A stretch of 64,000 nucleotides of DNA from contig OY101117.1 of NCBI GenBank assembly GCA_956465555.1, forward strand, positions 2,418,001 through 2,482,000, given 5' to 3'. The position numbers and the translations under genes were made by a program. A model generated the notes under the pieces. That model saw only the letters and a program-made list of their open reading frames with translations. It had not been told where the DNA came from and ran no database searches. This document shows positions 22,240 through 33,835 of the stretch, piece by piece (positions within the stretch are counted from its first letter, which is position 1; each line of letters starts with the position of its first letter). Source of the DNA: Nitzschia sp. pyKryTriq1 (Eukaryota; Bacillariophyta; Bacillariophyceae; Bacillariales; Bacillariaceae).

Positions 22240-23058
22240 ATGCCAGCCCGCACTTTTTTCTCACAGGATAGTTTCGAAAGGGACCCCTCTTGGAAGTTAA
22301 ACATTACCGATGAATCGTCGACGTATCTACTTGAAGATGAGAACTTCATCCTCGGCAGCAGCAGAGCGGCCGAAATACGAGGCGGCTTCCTCGAGGAGAC
22401 AGGAGAGCAAGAATCAGAAGAAGGAGAATCATTTTTTTCTTCTTCGTCTTCAAGCAACAGCTCTTTCTGCACTTTTGATCTACCGCCACCACAAGGACCA
22501 GCACCTGATGTCATCCCTCGGCCAAAGAAGACAAGCGTCAACAAGAGAGTTCATTTTGCACCTCGGACGAAAATCGTGTACATCGAAAAAGTCAGGGCTG
22601 AAGAGAAAAAGCACCTGTGGTTTTCGCCACTAGAAATGATTCTTATAAAGAAGGATTGCCTCTTCACCCTGTGTTGTCTCTCAAATGAACGCTTGATGGC
22701 CTCCATGAAGGGATTGGTTGCTTCAACTCGCTTCTCCACTCGTGGGTTGGAGGGCCATTCAGGGAACGAGCAGTGTTGCCGATCTGAAATGAAGCGAGAG
22801 GCGTGGAATGCCGTCTTGCAAGAGCAATGGTCCCAAAGAAATCACCACAGCAAGGCTGAGAAACTAGTCAAGAACGGAAGAGCCTCATGTCACCGTAGGA
22901 GTTCTGCAAGGGTGTGCAATGGTAGAATTGTTCACCTAGCTTGTGTTCTGGATCAAGAGGCAATCGCACAAAACTACATGAAGACCAGTTTTGATTCCAA
23001 ACAAGAAGCCGTGCTTCGGGGATTGCAGGATGAACGGGAAGCAAAGATGCTGAGGTGA
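22240..23058 (+). CDS. RGLE-family protein, copy 5 (272 aa)
   Basis: Intronless frame from an ATG. The N-terminal 100 residues are acidic and Ser-rich (including an SSSSSSNSS run), then KRVHF (102-106), LWFSPLEM (126-133), TRGLE (167-171) and VLQEQWSQ (192-199). Between VLQEQ and the distal segment (VLDQEAIAQNYMKTS) there is an extra basic stretch of about 35 residues not seen in other copies; it could be an unspliced intron read in frame or a true insertion. Adjacent to the truncated copy 4, with which it shares the most specific residues, so a tandem pair. Confidence 0.8.
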   Translation: MPARTFFSQDSFERDPSWKLNITDESSTYLLEDENFILGSSRAAEIRGGFLEETGEQESEEGESFFSSSSSSNSSFCTFDLPPPQGPAPDVIPRPKKTSVNKRVHFAPRTKIVYIEKVRAEEKKHLWFSPLEMILIKKDCLFTLCCLSNERLMASMKGLVASTRFSTRGLEGHSGNEQCCRSEMKREAWNAVLQEQWSQRNHHSKAEKLVKNGRASCHRRSSARVCNGRIVHLACVLDQEAIAQNYMKTSFDSKQEAVLRGLQDEREAKMLR

Positions 23059-23584
23059 AAATGCCATTCTTTATGGTAGAAAGAAGTTGCTTCTTGACGC
23101 CCTCTGTTCCAGTGACTGGTTGCCAAGCAAGGTGCCATCAATCCTGCACAACACAGTAGACTACTCGTACATAGATGTTGAACAACAAGTTTTAGATTCT
23201 TTATTCTTTTGATCTCAAACCGGCTCCCATACCACTTGCAGTATTCGTAAAAGCAGCACTTTTGCGAATGAATGATGACGTATCCAGTTCCGACTCATTC
23301 GAGCAATTTTTCTTGCTCAAAAAATCGGCTTTGCCAACGGAACCACGAACAATAAGAGTGACGATGAGGAGTCGTCATGCGTCAAGAACAATGAAGAAAC
23401 ATAGGATGCAGGATGCATCAGATGCTCGTAGTCTAAAGAGTATTCTTTGTCTCCATCGTCGTCATTCATTCACCAATTCTCGATCTCTACAAACACGCAC
23501 TGGGGAGACAGCGTCAACACAAGATAATATATTGGACGAAAGAAAGGAGACGTCTTCCTTGACCAAGCATTATTTGAAACCAAA
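23059..23584. other. intergenic region upstream of the metallo-hydrolase
   Basis: An S/R-rich open frame of 106 codons (ATG 23268) ends at 23588, its TGA overlapping the ATG at 23585. It could be a uORF or chance; no domain seen. Confidence 0.35.
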
Positions 23585-24352
23585 ATGAGACGGATATCCT
23601 CGCGCATTCCCATCAAGGGTAGAGGTTATACCCTGGCTTCCATGGCATGTGGCCCACTGGCTTGCAATACATTCGCCATCATCTGTGAAGCGACGAAACA
23701 ATCAATCGTCATTGATCCTGCTACTCACGAACCATCTGAATTCGAGGCTCTTCAAGAACACCTAGATGGCACTGACGTCAAACATCTTCTACTAACGCAT
23801 GGGCACCCCGATCATGTGGCGGGAGTTCTGGATGCAGTTCGTGCCTGGCCTCATGCAACGCTCAACATTCACCCTTTGGACATGGAGAATTATGCTTCAG
23901 CTGCCGAACTAGCGCCACGATTTGGCTTAAGTGTTCCGTATAACTTACCAGAACCAACCGATGCATTGACGGATCGTCAAATCATCCGCGTGGGACAATC
24001 TATTGAGCTTGAGGTGTTGCACACTCCAGGTCATGCGCCAGGACATGTCGCTTTTATTGATAAAAGAACGTCTCCCACGGCCGAAAATGAGGGTTCTGTG
24101 ATTGTAGGAGGCGATCTATTGTTTAGAGGGTCCGTGGGTCGCACTGACTTTCCAAATGCTTCTATCGAAGACCTCTTTGCTAGTTTGAAACGGCTTTACA
24201 TAGAGAACGATGATGAATCCATCGTCTTGACAGGCCACACCTCCCCGACATTCCTCAAGGTGGAACGGGAGAAGAATCCATTCGTAGCATCGGCCCTTCA
24301 ACGCCCAGAGGATTTTTTTCTCGAGGCCAAGGATCGAAACGGATGGGCGTGA
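23585..24352 (+). CDS. metallo-beta-lactamase-fold hydrolase, glyoxalase II/GloB-like (255 aa)
   Basis: Metal ligands are in family order: H72-G-H74-P-D76-H77, then TPGH (H150, with a second H at 154), D177 in GGDLLF, and H218 in LTGHTSPT. The GRTDFP segment after the GDLLF motif is typical of GloB-type hydrolases that act on thioesters such as lactoylglutathione. The N-terminal CGPLACNTF matches the start of the fold, so little is missing. Whether it is a true glyoxalase II, a persulfide dioxygenase or another thioesterase cannot be decided; the C-terminal glutathione-binding helices of canonical glyoxalase II are short or absent. ATG at 23585; an internal Met20 is an alternative. Confidence 0.85.
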   Translation: MRRISSRIPIKGRGYTLASMACGPLACNTFAIICEATKQSIVIDPATHEPSEFEALQEHLDGTDVKHLLLTHGHPDHVAGVLDAVRAWPHATLNIHPLDMENYASAAELAPRFGLSVPYNLPEPTDALTDRQIIRVGQSIELEVLHTPGHAPGHVAFIDKRTSPTAENEGSVIVGGDLLFRGSVGRTDFPNASIEDLFASLKRLYIENDDESIVLTGHTSPTFLKVEREKNPFVASALQRPEDFFLEAKDRNGWA

Positions 24353-24428
24353 AAGATACTTACAGCATCGTCAAGACGGTAGGAGCCAATTATAACGAAC
24401 ATTTATACAGTTACAAGAAAAAATACAT

Positions 24429-27400
24429 TCACGGATCGTCGGCACTTGCCGGACGAATCCGTGATACAAGCAATGAAACCGCAGGCTGATGTCGGAGCAG
24501 AGATGCGGTAATCTCAAGTTGTAGCGATGGATCGGACTTGTGCTTAAAGGTACGAACCAAGCAGCGATCGTCAAACTTCTTTCTCGACGATAGCACCAGA
24601 AGCTCTGAATGCATATCACTCACCACCTTGTGCAAAACATCTACTTGGAGATAATCTTTAGCAGTGTTTTGGAAGCGGCGATTTCCAAAACGATTCATGC
24701 TTTGCTGGCAGCATATCATATAGCCAACTTTCTCCCTTCCAGGAGCCAGACTCTCAAACACCTCTAGGTAGTCACATACACTCCTAGCGAACGTTTCCTC
24801 TTCGGCTGAAGTACCACCGGCAACGGTGCGCATGATCTGATCAAAACCCTCCCTTTCATAAACATCAAAGGCAAACAGAGTGCTGGTAGTGCTATGGGCA
24901 GAAACTTCGTCCGACGTCAGGAACGGATCCTCCTCCGTCGGCTCGGACAGCTCTGTCAAGCCTCGACTTGCGGATATGCGCCTGGCGTTGGAATTCTCTC
25001 CCGTGATGATGCTGAAATCGGAAACTTTGTTGTTATCATCGTCATGGAAGTCGAGGTTGCTATCGTCAATTTTCGTAACAAACGCTGGGAAAATAGACAA
25101 CGGACACACCAGATGAGAAATAGGGCCCCATTTCGCAGAAAGCCACGCTGGAAGAAATCACTTACATTCGACGAAAAACGCCGTGATCACATTCAGCATA
25201 ATGAATACAGCGCAGCATATTGTAGCGACGAAAAATGGATAGACAATATAAGGGCTGGAACACCGGTTCGCATAGAGGAACACCTGGGCAATCGCGTGCC
25301 AGTCGTTGACCACGAGTACATTGAAAATGGTCACCAATCCTTCGACGTAAGAATTGAAGTTGTTCAAGTAGTACAAGTGAGTCAAATTATCGTTGGTTGC
25401 AAGCTTGACTGTATCAATGGCGCCGCCCCACAACGCAATCCCGAGGCTCACAAAGATGTGGACTATGGTTGCCACCAATAAAAGTGGTCCTGCCATTGCT
25501 GGTAGTACATCCGTGCTCCGCCTAACAATATCCCGAAACATGGGAAAGAATCGCATCATTCGGATGGTGTCGATTGCCCTTCCCACCAACAGATAGTTGA
25601 TCGATCCTTCGTCTCCAACCAAGTATTGGACAATCCCAAAGCACGAAATAAGCGCGCCGATCAAAGCGAGCCCATCAAATGCAGGATTCAGCCTGGTAAT
25701 TGGCGTGAAATTCGCGATTCTTGTAGGATTGAAACGGACCGCTAGCTCAAACATCCCGAGAAAAGTGATCACAGACCCTCCAGACACAGTGATGGTATCG
25801 AACCAATCCGCAGAAAAAGCGGATGTCAAAAGAATCACGTAGGCAAAATTCAACAGCGCCACCAGCACGGCGATCAATTCAATTCCCATGGCAAAGCTTG
25901 TATTGCTTCGAGCGGTTCGAATGGATGCGTTTAATGCTTGTCGAATTTTTGTACGGAATGTGGGGTAGTCAATAGCGTGCTGGTCGGTTGGATCCAAAAT
26001 GTCCATCAAAGCCTTGATCTGCAAGAATCATCGTAAGATATCAGACGTGGCTGGTTACAATCCACCGCCTGCGATTTTTCTCATCTTCCTCCTCCTTACC
26101 TTGAGCGCATTGTAGTGCGGACGAACAATCTGCAACGTCTTTCTGACGCTAGATGCACTGATGTATTCAGAGCTTTCTTCTCGGAGCAACACCACAAATG
26201 CTCGCCGGATCGCTTCTTCTCTATCCATTGCCGCTCTTTGATGAATCTCCGTTGCGGCGTGGATATAAGTCTGGAAGACCACCGATAGAACAAGCGAATG
26301 CAAATAGAAGACACTCACAATTATGAAGAAAACAAAGAAAATAGCATTTGATCTTGAAACCTCATACATTGGCATCCATAGACTTGGGTTGGTAACAGTG
26401 GTCGATACTGAAGAAAAAGTCGTGTGAGGTGTGAGTGAGGTGTCTCCTTAGCTTTCAACATGCATGAGCAGACAATCTGACAAAGCAAGAAACAATAGAA
26501 TCCTTACGTTCAAACAGGGATAGCCACGACGAGGACAAATCTTTGAAGCTTTCATGGTTGTGATACAGCTGGGAGCCCACCGCAGCAAAGGCTAAAATCA
26601 GCAGCATTTCGATCATAATCACACGGGCCACAATATTTGTTATCCTCGAAAGTCCTTCTAAAGCATGCCGAGCTTTCAGACTGACGTAAAAGAAGACCAC
26701 TGGCTTGAAAATGGAGGATACCAGAGCTGGAACTTCAGCCTGTGGATCGGGAGGGAAAATGAACCAAATCCAACTCTCCAGACCAAGAACTAGGAGGAAT
26801 AAAACGAGGGGCCGGTTCAAGCGTCTTTCGGAATGATATTCATCTCTTGAAAGTTCAAGGGCATACAATTGCTCCCTCATCCAAACCTCAATAAAAAAGA
26901 ATATTATTGCGTATGTGTGCATCAGCGCCGTCACGAGTCGACTCTGGGAGTGTGCAAGGAAAAGAACAATGATCGGAAGGTTGATGCCAAAGAGTCGCCA
27001 TATCCACGAGAACTGTATTCTGTAGATGCACAGTTGCCATGGTGTGATAGTTTCAAACCTCGGAGAAAGTGTAGGGGGGCGACTGGCTTCGTAGTCCATG
27101 AGAAAAAAGGCTGCCACCGTGGCCGCAGTGCTTTTACTTTTGAGAGTTGTGGAGCGCGGTTTGGATGACTCGGCCTTTTCTCTAATAATACCGGCATCAC
27201 CAGAATCCCCACCACCACTACCGTAGGCGCCCTGCATTTTCATTTCTGATGGTTGGATCAAAGGAGCTCTTTCCCGCTGGTCTGATGATACATCATTATT
27301 ATGAAACACCTCATGCGACAACGAAGTGTGTGGATATTCCATGGTTCCCCATGACGGTTGTGATCGATGCTTGCTACTTCCATTCGGTGTCGCCGATTTG

Positions 27401-28077
27401 TGGTGGGCGTTGACATCCGGAGACCGAAAGGAATATGCCAAATTCGTCACCCAAGCCTTCAATGTGGGTTTCTTGCTATTGTTGTTGTTATTGTTGGATG
27501 GTGATGAGGCGTGATGGTGACCGTGACCGTGGTGGTGGTTCACTGGAGCGTCTACTGGTGGAGCCAGACTGTCGTCAATTTCGGCAGCATCTAAAGGCTG
27601 GTTGAACGAAACCGAATTCGATCCATCGAAGCTATATTTCAGCACTCTAGAGGACTTGCTACCATTTCCCCTCAAATTACGAAAGGCGGATTCACCCGAG
27701 GAGCTTCTGTCGTTACCACTGCCAAGAAGATTTCTCGGTCCACCCGTCGAGGCATCAGGCATAAAATAGTGATCTTCCCGTTCTTCACCACTGGTATCCG
27801 AATAATAGAAAACGCTGTCCTGATTCCCAGAGAGATCATCCATTGATACATCGGAAACGTTGGAAGTTAGCGAGGTAGAGCGACCTTCCATTTTCGAGTT
27901 GTTTGGAACGAACGGGGGGTGGTAATTCGGCGGTAAGGGGGCATGATATGGATGGGGAGAGGCTTGCCCGCGCAACGCAGGAGTTGTGTCTTCCGGAGAA
28001 GAGGCGAGCGGTCTTTCCTGCTGCTGATCGAAGCGCTGCTGCTTCCGCGGTCGGTTGGTTTTCCGCGACGACGGCAT
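24429..28077 (-). CDS. two-pore channel (TPC-like cation channel), 1128 aa, 4 exons
   Basis: Exons 28077-26508, 26407-26100, 26018-25166 and 25084-24429, all GT-AG and in phase. TPCs are endolysosomal or vacuolar cation channels with two six-helix repeats. Residues 1-320 are a Ser/His/Asn-rich disordered extension. Repeat I follows, its filter SLFELSTTVTNPSLW spanning the first intron and matching the TPC pattern (T/S)-T-x-x-N-P-x-x-x-M-P-x-Y. A degenerate EF-hand-like linker (ILDPTDQHAIDYPTF) precedes repeat II. S4 of repeat II carries a regular series of Arg (R773, R779, R782, R788), and filter II reads VVNDWH (862-867). The repeat I S4-like helix has fewer charges. Head-to-head with a shorter paralogue at 30793, sharing the first three intron positions and phases. 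Ion preference is not known. Confidence 0.9.
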
Positions 28078-29399
28078 TATAGCAAATGGGATTATCGATT
28101 AATCAACAGCGGCGCGTTGAGAAGCGGTAATCAAGTAATGACACCCGTCTACGATCCAGAAGCGCCTGTAAGTAATTCAGGAAAATTACCCCCACTCAGA
28201 GCGCCGCCGAACAAACTGGACACCAGGCTCCCCACTCCGTGCCTCTGGGTATCCTGAAATTTGATAGCTTTCAAGACTGCAATGGGGATGGCAAAGAAGA
28301 CCCTTTGTGATTACGAGATTGCTAGCTAGCAGTGAAGACTACTACTGCTTGATTGATTGATAGCAATGTACTGTAGCGAGAGGAAAAATGGAACCAGAAG
28401 TTCGTCAGGAAATAGCGGCAGAAAATGAGAGCCGGCCATCAACGACATCAACTTCTCTTTGTCCGCAGAGACCTACTCTGCGACACCTGTACGTGGAATT
28501 TGTACGGAGAAGGAATAGGGCGATTTGATTTTGTCCTTGTCGTAGACAAGAACTGGAACAAACTGGAACTACCAGTACAAGTACCTGGTACTGTACCAGA
28601 ACCATCTACCGGTACGTACCTGGTACTGTGATACGAGTATCGATCGGAATGAAGAGCATGGCGCGCCAAAATCAGTCATTGTTCGTTGGACCAATTATGC
28701 CTTATTCATGTGTGATGGTCGGGCGGGCGTGTAGATTGTTCTTTTGGTCGAAGGAGTCGGAAGTCCTTCAGTTTTGCATGGAATCTGGAATTACACTTTG
28801 TGTCTTCTGCATTGGCATCATCGTTTGTGGATCGACACCACCCAGCCACCAAACAATATTTTTCGTCTGGCCTCCGCCAGAGATACTTCTTTTCGCTTCA
28901 CTAATCTTTCCTACTTCTTTCGTCAGTAGAAATTCTACGAGAACGATCACCGAGGAGCCGCTCGGAGGCGGTGCCCTGCGGATTTCCCGCGGTATCGTAA
29001 CACACCCGCTCGACTGAGTATTTGCCAGTCCATTTCTTACGGAGGTGAGTTGACCATGGTGGTCCACCTGTTTTCGTTTCGACGGGTTGGAGCCATGCAA
29101 CAATTGTTATCGGAGTACATGGATGCTTGTAGGAACGAAGCCCTGTGAAAATTGGTTGGATAGAGGTCTTGAGTGGTCATGGTGCAGAAGTGCTGGCCAA
29201 ACACGCGGTGCCAGTGCTACTGCTGCTGCGATGCTGCTGCTGCTTCTACGGACTGTTTGCATCCAACGAGACGTGGGTCCGATTCTGTCCTCGCAACGTG
29301 CGACATTTCAATTTGTTTCTCACCTTCTTCTCTGTACTTTCGTTCTTTTTTCTTTCAGATTATCGTTTTGACTTTCGTGCACAAATAATCTATCCCACA
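28078..29399. other. divergent intergenic region, TPC-A / RPS27
   Basis: About 1.3 kb with no supported gene. It includes a dense GTAC palindrome cluster at 28571-28630. A CTTTCAG at about 29351-29358 may be a 3' splice site of a 5'-UTR intron of RPS27. Confidence 0.45.
28571..28630. repeat. GTAC palindrome cluster
   Basis: Sixty bases made largely of ACCAGTAC, GTACCTGGTAC, TGTACCAG and ACCGGTACGTACC units, able to form several hairpins. Confidence 0.65.
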
Positions 29400-29648
29400 A
29401 TGCCTGTCGATCTTTTGAACCCTTCCCCCGAACTCGAGCTCCGCACTCACAAGCTGAAGCGACTCGTACAATCTCCAAACTCTTTCTTCATGGATATCAA
29501 GTGCCCGGGATGCTTCCAAATTACCACAGTCTTCAGCCACGCCCAGTCGGTTGTGCTGTGCGGGAATTGTAATATCATGCTTTGCCAACCAACAGGTGGT
29601 AAGGCTCGTCTCACAGAGGGATGCTCCTACCGAAAGAAGGTGGATTAA
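29400..29648 (+). CDS. RPS27: 40S ribosomal protein S27 (eS27), 82 aa
   Basis: The ATG at 29400 (after CCACA) gives the usual [11 protein letters not shown] start; the open frame continues upstream without an ATG that fits. The C4 zinc finger is complete: C35-P-G-C38 and C54-G-N-C57. [15 protein letters not shown] is the conserved C-terminus. Length matches eukaryotic eS27 (84 in human). It is a small-subunit protein of the cytosolic ribosome. It lies between the two two-pore channel paralogues, on the same strand as the second. Confidence 0.96.
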   Translation: MPVDLLNPSPELELRTHKLKRLVQSPNSFFMDIKCPGCFQITTVFSHAQSVVLCGNCNIMLCQPTGGKARLTEGCSYRKKVD

Positions 29649-30792
29649 AAGCAAAAGCAAATAAACTAAGCAAATACTACCTCCCCTCAGTTATCTCTGT
29701 GGTATCATGCCGTGCAGGCGACGTCCTTCTCCCGACGGGGTGTGCCACTCGATAGTACACCAATTGGGGATGATGTTCGGTATGATTGTACGAGTATGGA
29801 CTAGATAGTTGGCGAGCACTCGCATGGAATAGTTGTATTAGATCCTCTATGAAATACCGTTTGTTTTCTTCTTCGTTCTACTTACTTTCTATTTCCCTGG
29901 TAGAAAGACTCTTTGTTGGTGGCACTATTTGAAGTCCGTCAACGAGAGCTACATGCTCTTGCGCGCTCGTAAAAGTAGCAGCATAGCAAGAAAGCAAATA
30001 AAGACAGTCAGAAGTAGTATCCATAGGACTGAAATCGTACGTTCAGTCAATGGTACTAGTATAACGTATCGTTTAGCTTGTGAAGTGGATAATAGGAAAA
30101 GTAATATGAACAAGAACATCGGGACATGTGGACGCCTTCCGACAACCAATTGTTGTTGTTGATGATGATGATGCGTCTCGCTGCTGGTGGTTTCTCATGG
30201 CTATGTACACACGAGAAATAATAATACTATTTACAATCCATTTCAATCATCCTCATTTCGCATCATATCCGCCGTATCATAGCTCAATTATATATTATTT
30301 GGAAAAGTCGTCCATCTTCCCTACTTGTTGTTGTAGGAGACGTCTTCTCGCTAGTACTAGTAGTACGGTAGCTACTGAGAGATGACAGAGGGACTGCGAC
30401 TGGTACCCAGTACCAGTACTGTACCAGTACCAGGTAGACTATACCTGGTATCAGGAACCAGGTAATAGTAGGTCCCGGTACTTTTGGTCATGAATTTTAA
30501 CCAGTCACGAAAAGTTAACTGCCTGTTAACGTTCCTGTATTACCAACGGATAAAAATAAATAATGAGCAGGGTCGTCATCGCGAGTCGCGCCGCGAGAAG
30601 TCGCGATAAAAAATTAAAAAAAATAATGACAGCACAAAACATTCTTCATTCTTCTGTCTTCTGTCCATTTTTAATCCAAATCAGTATTACACACCTCACT
30701 TGTTTGTATGCAATTAATACGATGATCTTTCGTTGCTCTACTAGAATCCAATAATCTCTGACAAGAGACTTAAACTCGATAGATATCCCGTC
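29649..30792. other. intergenic region, RPS27 to TPC-B
   Basis: About 1.1 kb, AT-rich, with a GTAC palindrome cluster at 30401-30480. No supported gene. Confidence 0.45.
30401..30480. repeat. GTAC palindrome cluster
   Basis: Repeated GGTAC, CCAGTAC, TGTACCAG and ACCAGGTA units, about 310 bp upstream of the TPC-B start. Confidence 0.65.
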
Positions 30793-33700
30793 ATGCTATC
30801 GTCTCGAGGCTCAAGCGCTGACCAAGAGACGAGCAATTGGCTTCTTCCAGATTGGTCTTGGTTTGCAACTGAACGTTTACTCGGAAATGAACACAGGAAC
30901 GAAGACAACCCCAATACTGACGACATTCCTTTGACCAGAGAACAAGCGTCAACGATCGCCTCGTGTTATCTCCTGGACTACGAAGCAGGAAGGCCGCCTA
31001 CATTGCCCGTTCAATTTCGCACGATATCCGACTACCAGCTCAAGTTATACAAAGTGGAGTTTTCGACTTGGTGGCGATGGCTGGGACTCTACCCCGCGAC
31101 TTTGTTCATGTTCGTCGCCTACTTTCAAAGCAGGATTTGGACAACAGTCTTACACGTCCACGCAGTGGTGATCTTTCTTATCGACCTTTATTTGAGGCAT
31201 GGCCTCTTCAGCAGTGATTGGTTCATTGACGAGCATCGGAAAACAGAGCGTCTTATTTCAAGGGCGATGCTTGCCTTTCTAATTCTTCTCGGTTTCCAGA
31301 GCTGGCTTTGGTTCCTTTGGGCACATCCCGAAACACACTTTTCCACTATATTGGCATCACTCTTCAAGCCGTTGACTTTCTTTTATTTGAGTAGAAGGGC
31401 TCGGGACGCCCTGGAGGCACTGATCAAAATTGGAAAGATTCTTGCTCGCGTTGTTATCATCGAGCTCTTCTTGATCCTGACTTTTGCTGCCGTGGCCTGC
31501 CGTTTATACGGCAACGATGATGGCTTTGGAAATCTTGCAGTATCTTGGCTGTCGCTCTTTCAACGTAAGAGAAGCTGCGCGTTCATTTCATCGCGTTAAT
31601 CAATCATAAAAGTCTCACTCACCTTCGCCTGTCGGATCTCCCACTACAGTGTCTACCACAGTTGTGAATCCAAGTCTCTGGATGTCGACATACTCCAATG
31701 GGCGTGTTAACGCCATCTTTTTTGTGATTTTCATCATCGTATGTGTTTTCTACCTGCATTCCTTGATACTGTCTGTGGTTTTCCAAGTCTTCGTCCAGGC
31801 GGCGACAGAAGTGCACCATAGATCGGCTGTGGACAAAGAGGATGCAATTCGATATGCCTTTCTAGTTTTGTCGTCATTGGATGGACCCAATCAACCCAAA
31901 GGCCAAGTGCACGTTGATCTGATTCGAGATACATTAACGATGACAAGGCCGCACTATGGAGAAATGAAGGTAGGTTTCGTTCAGAGCAAGAGGTCTTTCG
32001 CAGATCAGCACGAAGCCTAACAAGTTCCGTCTGCAGATCAACATCCTAATGGAACTAGTGGACCCGCTGAAGAGTGGATCACTGGATTATAGCACGTTTC
32101 GAGCAACACTGCGAGAGACTCTGAGCTCATCTGTTCGTTCGTCAAGGAACCCTTCGATTTTTGGACATGCAATTGAGATTCTTTCAATTGCTGTGACGTT
32201 CGTCAACTTCCTTTTCGTCACCTTGTTGACGTCCAATTTTGAAGCTGCTTGGTTCATTAGGAGCATGGTGGTGGTCGGCTCTCTCATTACACTATTTTGC
32301 ATCCTCGAATTGGGGATGAGATGCAACATTTGTTCAATGACGTACTATCCAATGACTCGTCTCAATGCCGTATTTGATGGGTTCGCTGCAACAGGGGCGA
32401 TCATTTCATGCTATGGGATATTCGCTTATCTTGCTGGAAACAATGGAAATGCCCTGGACTATCTCTTCACCGGAAGGGCGATCGATATGATTCGAACGAT
32501 GCGATTTTTCCCGATGTTTCGAGACGTAGTCGAGCGGTCCGTCAATGTGTTGCCGGCGCTAGCAGGTCCTGTCTTCCTTGTGTTAACAACAATTCACGTC
32601 TTTGTTTATTTGGGAATGTTTCTTTGGGGTGGTCACATCGATGTTGATGAATTGAGCGAAAACGAGTACCTCCAGCCTCTGTACTATCTCAACAACTTCA
32701 ACAGTTACTCGGAAGGTCTTGTCACAATTTTCAACGTGCTGGTCATCAACGACTGGCATGAAATTGCGAAAGTCTTCCTCTATGCCGATCGCAACTCCCA
32801 ATCCTACGTTGTATACCCCTACTTTGTCATTGTGGTGCTCATCGCTGTATGTATCATGTTGAATGTGATCACAGCGTTCTTTGTTGAAAGTAAGTATCCT
32901 AGCTGCACCTTCGTTCAAGAAGATGCTGGACCTATCACCTCACTTCAATTTCTCATCTACCTTAGCCTTTGTAACTCGTTTGAGCAAGAATGACATTGAA
33001 AACGACGGTGTCATCAATCTCCAAAAACCTCAGGCGGAATTCAATATTGCGACTCCCAAGCAACCCTCCAAATCTAATATGTTTAGCCGAGAATTTTCTT
33101 GGGCATCATTCGTTGGCGATGATCCAACTCCGGTCAACACAGATATAGCTTCCAGGAGTTCCGATTCTCGTGAAATTGTTCAGTTTGACGTCTTTGAAAG
33201 GCACGGATTCGATCGAATAATGAAGTCTGTGGCCAATACGACTAGTGATCAAGAAGAGATTGCGAAGTGCATTTGTGATACGTTGGAGGCAGTGGCTCAC
33301 TTGTCCTTCGATCGGTAAGAGACTGATACTCTTGGAATGAGCGTTGTCCGTATTTGCCTCTGACCGCGTTCGTATTTTTGTCTCGTTCAGCAACGAAGTA
33401 GAATTTCTCGTCTGTTGTCGGCCTAGCATGAGCCAGTTCCATACAGCACAATTCCGTACAATTGTTTCAGAGTTCTTGGATGACTACTCTCTGCACTGTG
33501 TGATTGGAGATCTGACAACCAAATTGGCAAGCGCCAATCCGGAATCGGAATCATCGAACAGGCTGGTGCGCCAATACCTCCATCCTTCGGAACCCTCCAA
33601 AGTATTGGATCTGTCAGCGATGATCCTCCCCCACGTGCAAGATCTTTCACTTTTCATCGCTCGCCGACGAACAAGCTCACAGCCAAACATTACGATGTAG
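30793..33700 (+). CDS. two-pore channel paralogue, 867 aa, 5 exons
   Basis: Exons 30793-31564, 31650-31969, 32037-32889, 32966-33314 and 33391-33700, all GT-AG and in phase; the third is 853 nt, the same as in the paralogue at 24429. Filter I is SLFQLSTTVVNPSLW, split by an intron at the same codon and phase; filter II is VINDWH. S4 of repeat II is FTGRAIDMIRTMRFFPMF, nearly identical to the paralogue. The linker DPLKSGSLDYSTF is EF-hand-like but lacks some ligands. The long disordered N-terminus of the paralogue is missing, and a last intron (SFDR|NEV) is extra. Probably an endomembrane cation channel; expression and partner usage unknown. Confidence 0.9.
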
Positions 33701-33835
33701 TCTACGCACTCGTGGGATCCATAGCAAGATTATATTGCTATGATACGAAGCTAATGTAGACAAGAACACATATCGCTTTGCAAAATTGTATCATTACGTG
33801 CTGATGATTCCGTCTTTGCACTGGACTCACTCCAC

